Assembly: GCA_009801015.1 (NCBI GenBank)
Contig: VHZZ01001303.1
Location: forward strand, 1 to 26,111
Origin: Silene noctiflora
Taxonomy: Eukaryota > Streptophyta > Magnoliopsida > Caryophyllales > Caryophyllaceae
Reading direction: 5' to 3'
DNA length: 26,111 nt
How positions within the stretch are numbered: the stretch's first letter is position 1; each line of letters starts with the position of its first letter. Positions 18,615 to 26,111 of this stretch are shown here, in pieces. A model generated the notes under the pieces. That model saw nothing but the letters and a program-made list of their open reading frames with translations, was not told the origin of the DNA and did no database searches. The position numbers and the translations under genes were made by a program.

Positions 18615-21600
18615 TCAAGGCTTGAATGCTGAGAAAACCACGACTGAGTTGTGACCACCAAATCCGAATGAATTTGAAATAGCTGGAACCAGAATTATAA
18701 CATATTATTAGTAATCTGACTTTAACAACGGTATATAAGACGTTTACAACGATATAGACGACATTGCAAGGAATTAGATGGGCTTACCAACATTCACTTC
18801 ATGCTGCTGCTTAGTATTGGGAACTGTATTGAACTCAACTGATGGCTCTGGGTTCTACAACGGCAGAAAAAAAACAGTAAACTCCATATGCCATGGAATT
18901 TTCAAGGCGAACAAACTAAATGTAATTTCATCCCACAATGATGGTACCAAGATAATCAAGCGGTGCCCTACAATAATTCTAAGGGATGGTAACCGCTAGG
19001 TTAAGACTTCATATTCACAGTTTTTTAAAATGTCGCCTGATGAAATTGATATTTAGCTAAGATCTATAAATCACGCTCAAAATACTTTTCCAGATGGAAA
19101 TCATGTAAGGTCTATAAAATCATACTCTCTGGCCAATCATCATCCGAATTCAGCAACACATGGTTAAGGCCTCAATTGTTGATTTGTAGATAATAAGACA
19201 ATGTATTAATCTGGATTTGAGATTTAATCTAGGAATAAATCGTTACGGCCTGATGTCGGTAGTGGACTAGTGGCACCATATAGCTTTCTATCTTGGTCAA
19301 AAAAAAGCCGGTGTTGTCGTCCAAATTTAATATATGACAAGAAATATGAAACTTACAAATTGATTTATTGATGGATGCAACCACCCTGTTGTACAGGCTT
19401 TCACTGTGGCGATTGCTTCCATTCCTCCAGCAGCACCAAGACAATGTCCTATCATAGACTGCAAAGCATATAAAACGTAATAAGTCTCAGTATGATAAGA
19501 GGAAATATATCCATCACTAAATGATTCGACTTTAATAACAAGCACAAGGAGTGAGGGATGATTAACTTACCTTGGTTGCATTAATTTTAATCTCAGATGT
19601 GTCTTTGAAGACTTTCTTGATAGCATTCACCTCCGCCAAGTCACCAACAATTGTCGAGGTGGCGTGAGCATTTATGTAGTTAACCTAAAAAAGTGTCGAT
19701 AAATACACAATGTTTATAAGAACTAGTTTAGAAAATTTAAAGCAGAGAAAAAAAATACAGAGGTCAGAAGAAACGTCGCAAAGTGTACTTGCCTCTTCTG
19801 GTGACACACCAGCATCTTCTAAGCTCCTCTCAATGCATGTAGACACTCCAAGTCCATCAGCTCTTGGGTCAGTCATGTGGTAAGCATCACAATTGATTGC
19901 ACCTCCCAAGTACTCTGCAATTATGGGTGCACCTCTTTTCATGGCATGCTCCAAACTTTCCATTACCTAAACAAATAATGTATGATTAGTAATCACATTA
20001 TAAACAAATGCAAAAATAGTGTTCCCAACAAGTGAAAAAGCAATACTATTGTTAACCCATACTGCAACTCTGCAAGGAGTTAGGACAGAAACTAGAACAC
20101 ATGCATTAACAGGATTATAAAAACTTAACATAGAATGGCCTTATAATTTACAATGTGGTGTTTTTTCCATCATTTGTGAGGGAAAAAGATTTATTTATCA
20201 GCTATAATAGAGACCAAAGTTGACATACATTTCATTCTACAACTCGCCCACTTTTATAAGAATGGTATCAATAATGTGATTTTGAAAAGTAGTATTTTAT
20301 ATGAAAAATAAGAGAAAATCAAACGACATTCCTTGATGGATCAATACAGTGGAAGATAAATTGATATTAGCGACAAAATACAGAAAGCAAGAACCCAAAG
20401 TAAGATACTTCTTATTGTATAGTCATGCGATTGCAGGCAATGAAGACATTGCGTGATAAAAACTAGGGCAATAACGCCCTGAAGCATGTTAACTCCAAGT
20501 AGCAGCTAGGAGAGTGTCAATCAAACAACTGTGTCTAATATCGTGTCCAGTACACTACATAATGTCCAAAACCTCCACCAAATAGAAATGCAGTCCCAAC
20601 AGCATGGTAATAATATAAGCAGTAATAAATGTTGCATGATCGGATATCCAAGAGACTAATTACGCTATATTTCTGCCACTGTAGGATCATTTCTACAAGC
20701 AAATCAAATTATCCCCCACATTGTAACTGAAGGTTCTGAGACAGCTGTTTTTATGCAAAAATTTCAAACATATATCACTCAAACAAGCTTTATAAAGATT
20801 AACAAACGAAACAAAGGGAGTATTAAATGCCGGATTTAGCCTTGATCTAGGAAATAATCGTCAGGCCTGATTCGATCACTGAGTTATACACTTGAACATG
20901 TGGTGATGTAACGTATACCGCCTCAAATTGCGGCTGAGATAGCCTTCAAAACTATCACATAGTCGGCATAGTGTGGGGTTTATACCATGAGTGTGAAGAT
21001 ATATAATGGTCAAGCATTTTAGAGGGGAAAACTGAAAAGTCTAGACTTGAACAACACTTGGCTATGATTTCAAACTATCCACACACCCATCGAATGCAAA
21101 AGTTGTAAATATCACACAACTTCTGAGTCCAGAAGGTTTCAGGACAGTGAGACTACATGCCTAAAACATTTTAGAATTTTAGGTAATGAGGAGGAAAAAA
21201 GATTGAATCTTACCAGAACACCAGATCCTTCTCCCATCACAAAGCCATCTCTGTCCCTGTCCCATGGCCTTGAAGCTGTCTGTGGATCATCATTTCTCTG
21301 TGATAATGCTCTGCAGGCAACAAAACCTCCCAACCCAATTGGGAGAATTGCGGCTTCTGTTCCACCAGCAACCATCACATCTGCCTCCCCACGACGAATG
21401 TGGTTGGCAGCAGCATAGAAGCAATAATTTGAGGTGGCGCAGGCAGTTGAGATTGAGTAGTTTGGACCCATTAAACCTAGATCTATGGCAAGTAAAGCAG
21501 AAGCCATGTTGGTAATGGCATATGGAATGAAAAAGGGAGTAATTCTCCTATGTCCTTTCTCAATTAGAGCTTGAACACCGTCCGAGAACACAGTGAGCCC

Positions 21601-23130
21601 ACCCATCCCAGTTCCTACAAGCACACCAGCTCGAATTTTGTCAATCTGCAAGTAAATAGTAATCATTATATTAGAAAATGATTAAAATCGTAAAATGCAG
21701 GCCCTATTATAAAATTGAAGAAATACAGCTCGGACTGTAAACTTAAAATATATGATCAATTTACAAGCAAAAGAGCTTGCTAAAAATAGCGTTTTAGTTC
21801 CTACAACGCTTTGATAAGCCGAAAGAGAAGCAAACAAAGCAGTAATCACTAGTTTACTGGTTAAAAAGCCTTGGCAACGTGATCCTCACTTATGCCATAC
21901 GGATTAATTCGTAACAATCCAACATTGTTTTTTAAAAAAAAAAAAAACTAGAGTAACAGCAACAGCCCGACATTGCCCCAACATTTCAGTCTCCACAAAT
22001 TTCAGGGTACCGCTAATTCTTAAATGAGAGAATTTCATGATACTTATAGTAAGATCTCCTAGATAATAGATTAATACTCCTTCCGTCCCTCTCATTTATT
22101 TACCATTTATATTCTTTATGAATGGTTTTTTAATCAAAGGTAAACAACTTATTAGGACTGAAAGAGTACTCCATAATTTTCTTTTTTTTTCTTTTTCTTT
22201 TTTGTTAGTTTCTAATGCTTTAATGCATTATATACTATGCATCACATTACTACAAGACAACATTGAACAGTAAGGCTATGTTCTTTTGGACCGAAACGAC
22301 TGAAAATGGCTGAACAGAACCGAATGGATCTAAACTGAACAAAAATTATATGCAATACAAAATTATACTGGACTGATCTGAACTGAATCGTCTTGACCTG
22401 AACGGAACTTATAAGAACTAAAATTAAGTCCAAAAGAACATGGCCTAATTGTTATAAAAGACGGTTTCATAATAAGCTTATCGTGAGTTTGATACTTTTC
22501 TTTCCTAATCGTCGCTTAGTAGTAAAATTTGAATATGAGACGGTCTCTCAATAAATTTACACAACATGGAATCACTCTACTATCCGATAAAAAAGAAGCC
22601 GAACCAGTTTAGCAAGCCATTTTGCTCGATTCCATCATAATCATAAAAACAAATATAAACATAATAATTAAGCAGAATTAAACCTTATTAAGATTGTCGC
22701 CGCCGAGATTAGCATCCTCAAGAGCTTTTTTACCAGCAACAAGACAATACCGTAAACAATCATCAAGCCGTCTATCATTCTTCCCATCAATATACCCTTC
22801 AGCAGTAAAATCCCGAATTTGCCCCGCGAATCGGGTCGGAAACTTAGACGCATCAAATCTATCAATAGGGGCAATACCGGAAACCCCTTCAAGTAATTTA
22901 TCATAAAATACATTATGATCATTTCCGAATACCGATACCAATCCCATTCCCGTTATTACCACCCGTTTCTTAGGGTCGGTTTCCCGCTTCGGCGCCGCGG
23001 TAGTGGTGGCGGAGGCTCGGATGGTGAAGGAACGGGGTCGGGCATGGGTAATGGTGGAGGGTATTCGGGTCGGGTTGGTGGGTCGGAGGTGGAGGGTTGG
23101 GGAAGGGGAGGGGGAGAGGAGGGCTTGCAT
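18615..23130 (-). CDS. KAS1: Plastid 3-oxoacyl-[acyl-carrier-protein] synthase I (KAS I)
   Basis: KAS I condenses malonyl-ACP with acyl-ACPs of about 4 to 14 carbons in the plastid type II fatty acid synthase. Seven exons on the minus strand are 22684-23130, 21214-21645, 19793-19966, 19571-19684, 19357-19458, 18788-18854 and 18615-18682, joining in frame to 467 residues. Residues 1 to about 40 form a Ser/Thr/Pro/Arg-rich transit peptide, ending near SFTIRAS. The mature domain starts KKRVVITGMG. The nucleophile is Cys218 in STACATSNYC; the catalytic histidines are His358 (NAHATST) and His394 (SMIGHC), with Lys389 five residues before the latter. GFGGHN is at 452-457. The conserved MQAL start and SAFKP end are present. 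Intron 3 (19685-19792) has a GC donor. Sequence fits KAS I better than KAS II. It looks intact. Confidence 0.96.
19685..19792 (-). other. GC-AG intron of KAS I (intron 3)
   Basis: On the minus strand exon 3 ends CCAGAAGAG and the intron begins GCAAGTAC, an otherwise perfect donor with GC instead of GT. The acceptor is TTTTTTAG before GTTAACTAC. Only this junction gives the conserved SPEE-VNYINAHATST reading. The next GT, four bases on, would shift the frame. Confidence 0.85.
22077..22166. mobile_element. very short Stowaway MITE in KAS I intron 1
   Basis: The left end is CTCCTTCCGTCCCTCTCATT then TATTTACC; the right end read inward is CTCTTTCAGTCCTAATAAGT then TGTTTACC. TA flanks both sides (22075-22076 and 22167-22168). 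At 90 bp it is little more than two inverted arms, so it is probably an internal-deletion derivative of the group at 7619 and 13175. Confidence 0.75.
22274..22445. mobile_element. Tourist-like MITE in KAS I intron 1
   Basis: The left end is GGCTATGTTCTTTTGGAC and the right end read inward is GGCCATGTTCTTTTGGAC: 17 of 18 bases match. The 172-bp element is flanked by a perfect TAA duplication (22271-22273 and 22446-22448), as expected for PIF/Harbinger. The interior consists of repeated CTGAAC and TGAACNGAA-like strings. Confidence 0.8.
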
Positions 23131-24136
23131 TGTTGCGGAGATAACGAGGAGGAGGAGTGTGACGATTTGGACGAGGAAATAAAGGAAGGGGGGAGTGTGG
23201 AGATGGGATGGGTTAAAAAGGGAGAAGAGGAGGGGAGTGATAAATGAGAGTTGGCATGTGTTGTTGAGCTGTATTATGGTTGGTTATTGGGTTTGAATTT
23301 TTTGGAAAATTAATAAGTCTAATGAATTTAAGACATTTTTGGTTTTCCATAACAAAACTTAGTAAACCCAAGTCGGATATGGTTGTTTCGGATTCAGCTT
23401 AATAAATATTTAAAAAGTCTTGTTTGTAACGGGCTCTTTAAAGAGACCTCTCACAAGTCACAGTCCCTCTCCATTTGCTTCTTTGTCTCACGTTTCTTCA
23501 AAGTGACGGATTTTGTCCTTCACAAATGAGAATTTGTAATAAACATTTGAATCGAATTATGTTGAACAGGTCAATTTTGGGTCCTTAGAACGGGTTTTGG
23601 GTTTAGGTTAAGTTTTTTGGGTCAAGTAATTCGGGTCAGGTCAATTTTTCAGGTCTACTAAGATCCATACTTGATAGTAGTAAAGTTGTTTATGGTTGTT
23701 CCTTTATTGAGTAGGGATGACAACGGATCGGGTTCGGGTCAAGTGAAGCCTCATCCGTCATCCATTTGTCTCTTAAAAATCGTAGCCTACTCATCCGTCA
23801 TCCGTATAAGTTATCATCCGTCATCCATGGTGAAACGTGTGGATCGGGTGATAAGCATGTGATTCCAAGTATATATGTTTGAAGCTGAAAAATGACGACT
23901 TTTTATTTCCCAAAAAAACAATTTTAGATAGTTATTTTGGTTTTAACTTTTTAGTGCATACTTCATAAAATATATATTATATGAGTAGAAAATTAGAAAA
24001 ATTGACAATTTTATACCTTAACGATGTATTAAATGTAATATTTTTTCTAAAATAAAAATTAATAAAATCGGGTGAACTTAATTCGCTTAATTACGTAACT
24101 AATTAAGTTCACTATCAAACTATTTACGGATAATGC
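23131..24136. other. KAS I upstream region with hAT-like debris
   Basis: The first 120 bases form a pyrimidine-rich leader on the KAS I coding strand (CT-rich up to the ATG). No clear TATA box is seen. Further out, GGGTC and CAGGTCAA strings (23565-23660) and a GGGATGACAACGGATCGGG start (about 23714), with CATCCGTCATCC repeated three times by 23827, look like broken hAT-type MITE ends. No gene is supported. Confidence 0.4.
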
Positions 24137-24144
24137 ATCGTGTG

Positions 24145-24784
24145 TAGACCTGTCAAAACTCGACCCGACCCGAAAACCCGACCCGCCCGACCCGTTTTTT
24201 TAGGGTTACAAACCCGGTTTTTTCGACCCGTAACCCTTTTGACCCGAACCCGAAATGACCCGTTATTTTAGGGTCAAGACCCGACCCGAACGGGTCGACC
24301 CGTTGGGTCAAAGATAAATCAAGATTTTTATTAAAATATTAATATTTTTATATTATATTTGAAAAAAATTGTTAAAAAATTATTTTTTTATTATTAAAAA
24401 TTACAAACTTAACTAAAAAAGCCAATTTTATATCACTTTTACAATACTTGATACTAAAATAATTATTAAAAAAACTTTANTTTAATAATTATGTCAATAT
24501 AATTAATGTAAACGTTGAAATAACTAATGTAAACGTTGAATATGATTAAAATATTAATTTTAAATATGTTTTACGTTTTTAAAAATTATTTTTTTAATTA
24601 AAAAAATAGATTAAAAAAGACGTTAGAAATTATTTCTTGATCCGTATTCTGACTCTAACCCGACCCGTGACCCTATAACCCGACCCGTATCTGACCCGAC
24701 CCGTATTCGACCCGACCCGTATTATGACCCGACCCGTATGACCGGACCCGGGACCCGACCCGCCCGACCCGTTTGACAGGTCTA
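24145..24784. mobile_element. 640-bp hAT-type nonautonomous element with GACCCG arrays
   Basis: Perfect terminal inverted repeats of 13 bases, TAGACCTGTCAAA, bound the element. A perfect 8-bp duplication, ATCGTGTG, flanks it (24137-24144 and 24785-24792), as hAT transposases make. Both subterminal regions carry many GACCCG units, about twenty in all, around an AT-rich core of some 330 bp. It encodes nothing. One undetermined base (N) lies in the core at 24480. Subterminal hexamer arrays are known transposase-binding features of hAT elements. The perfect duplication suggests recent insertion. Confidence 0.88.
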
Positions 24785-24849
24785 ATCGTGTGCTACAATA
24801 AAAGTCCGAGTCGACTTATATTGATCGGGCAATTTGGGGTACAACCATC

Positions 24850-25645
24850 GAAGTGTAGGTTTTCAGGATTTTATGGTCCCAGAACAAAAATGTACGTAAA
24901 TCTCAGGTCAGACAAAACGGCCTTACAAATTTTGAGGAATAATGGATGACATTTGAGGTTGTCGGTGTGCTATAAACAAGTCTGAGGTGGAAATCGGATA
25001 CCCATTAAAATAGTTTAATACTATTTATCTGCGACTGAAATTGAAAAGGATAACTCTTGAAGTGACCCTGAACGCGTAGTAGAAAAACCAGAAGAAAAAA
25101 AAACAAGACTCGCAACGGGCTCCCGAACAACTCGAATTGAAGTGTAATACACGATTTTCACTGTTCAAGGATCCCGAAACAAAAACGTTTGTAAATCACA
25201 CGGAAAGTTTATCAAATCAGACAAAGCGGTGTCACAAATTTTGAGGAAGAACAGATGACATTTGAGGCTGTCGGTCTGCGATAAACCAATCTCGGGCGGA
25301 AACCAGACTCGTTAAAAATGGTTTAATACTTATTATTTAGGGCTTAACTTGAAAATAACATAACTCTTGAAGCAACCCCAGGCACGTGACCGAAAAATTG
25401 GGAGAAAAAGAAACACGACTCGGTACAGCTTCCCGAATGGCTCAAATAATACACGATTTCAATCGGGATCCTAGGGTTGCAGAAAAAAATGCCCGCATAT
25501 CTCAGGACGGTTTCTTAGCTCAGAAAAAAGCGGCCTCACGAATTTTTAGGAGTAACAGAGAACATTAGAGGCTTCCGGCGTGCGATAAACGAGTCTCGCG
25601 CGAAAATCGAATACTCGTTAAAAATGGTTAATACTTGTTATATAT
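24850..25645. repeat. tandem array, about 2.7 copies of a ~300-bp unit
   Basis: Three diverged copies align through shared blocks: GTAAATC/GCATATC (24896, 25191, 25495), ACAAATTTTGAGGA-like, ATGACATTTGAGGYTGTCGG (about 24946, 25255, 25559) and the YCGTTAAAAATGGTT-type end. Spacing is about 295 to 309 bases. Copies 1 and 2 share blocks that are more worn in copy 3. There is no conserved open frame. It resembles a short satellite-like array or a duplicated piece of a larger element. Confidence 0.75.
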
Positions 25646-25808
25646 TAGTTTAGATCCCGCACAATTCATACGCAGTATATATGTAGAGATTTTATTTTTT
25701 AGTGTATTACTTATAAAAAATTGATACTTCATTAATTTTCAAATTTTACCTCGATGTACTTTGTTTTGAGAAAAAAAATCGATATGCAAAAATAATGAGG
25801 AAAATTGA

Positions 25809-25980
25809 GGGGGCATTTGGTTCGCGCGTGGTCGCGTGCGTATGAGTTTGGAATTAGGAATCATATCCAGGTGGTATGAGTTTGAAACTTGATTTCTCGT
25901 ACCCTGTGTTTGTTTTAATTTTGGGTGAAATGGGTTGAACTTCATAGATAAGTAACAGTTTAGCCGCATTTTACCCCGCA
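25809..25980. mobile_element. possible one-ended Tourist-like MITE
   Basis: GGGGGCATTTGGTTCGCG resembles the end of the element at 4924-5223 (GGGGGTGTTTGGTTG), and ATGAGTTTGGAAT-type strings follow. No matching right end occurs before the window ends, so it is truncated or spurious. Confidence 0.25.
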
Positions 25981-26084
25981 TTTATTCCTTATTCCGACTC
26001 GATTTTGCGTATTTATTTGTATATAAGCTCATTACGTTCACTAATTTATAATAATTAGTCGTATTTATTATATTTAGTAATTAG

Positions 26085-26111
26085 TCGGTTTATTATTATT
26101 ATTATTATTAT
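26085..26111. repeat. TTA/ATT microsatellite at the window edge
   Basis: A TTATTATTATT run of about nine units reaches the end of the window and may continue beyond it. Confidence 0.85.

Noticed and set aside
21203-21515. Plus-strand frames opposite KAS I exon 2
   Set aside because: They lie fully antisense to a strongly conserved exon and resemble no protein.
22694-23247. Plus-strand open frames, one Gly/Arg/Glu-rich
   Set aside because: They are antisense to KAS I exon 1 and its pyrimidine-rich leader; their bias is the complement of the real coding sequence.
24480-24480. Single N in the hAT element
   Set aside because: This is an undetermined base in the assembly, not a biological feature.
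24850-25645. CRISPR-like array
   Set aside because: The units are about 300 bases, diverged and directly tandem, and the window is plainly from a plant nucleus.

Overview
This is a nuclear window from a flowering plant: intron-rich genes with GT-AG splice sites, a plastid-targeted enzyme, AT-rich noncoding DNA, many MITEs (miniature inverted-repeat transposable elements), SINE remnants and LTR-retrotransposon debris. The proteins are eudicot-like. Repeat style (Tekay-like LTR, 'agacgg' and 'ccgtcttaa' MITE ends) reminds me of Caryophyllales, but that placement is an impression and I cannot name the species.

Layout. Positions 1-3600 are retrotransposon remains: the 5' end of a minus-strand LTR element (LTR, initiator-Met tRNA primer site, gag-like ORF) and the 3' end of a plus-strand Ty3/gypsy element with a long LTR carrying a striking 20-bp-spaced palindrome array. 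Positions 3752-8044 (+) hold the urease accessory GTPase UreG in 7 exons, whose introns host a tRNA-type SINE, a Tourist-like MITE, an unclassified MITE and a Stowaway MITE. Positions 9193-11547 (-) hold cytosolic ribosomal protein eL20 (RPL18a) in 4 exons, with telo-boxes and a TATA-like box in its promoter. Positions 13047-17189 (-) hold a small proline-rich two-helix membrane protein of the family called '60S ribosomal protein L18a-like', in 4 exons. Positions 18615-23130 (-) hold plastid 3-oxoacyl-ACP synthase I (KAS I) in 7 exons, one bounded by a GC-AG intron. Positions 23131-26111 are repeat-dominated: a 640-bp hAT-type element with a perfect 8-bp target duplication, a tandem array of about 300-bp units, and a terminal ATT microsatellite.

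All four genes could be spliced in silico into uninterrupted proteins of the expected family lengths (287, 178, 165 and 467 residues), so all four look intact. They do not form a pathway: UreG serves nickel insertion into urease, eL20 translation, and KAS I plastid fatty-acid elongation. The one functional-looking neighbourhood is the head-to-tail pair of L18a-like and RPL18a, which explains the misleading name of the former and recalls a similar pairing in Arabidopsis. I found no new enzyme system, CRISPR array, prokaryotic operon, rRNA gene or intact tRNA gene. The most unusual DNA is the periodic palindrome array in the LTR, the hAT element with same-strand GACCCG arrays at both ends, and the GC-AG intron in KAS I.
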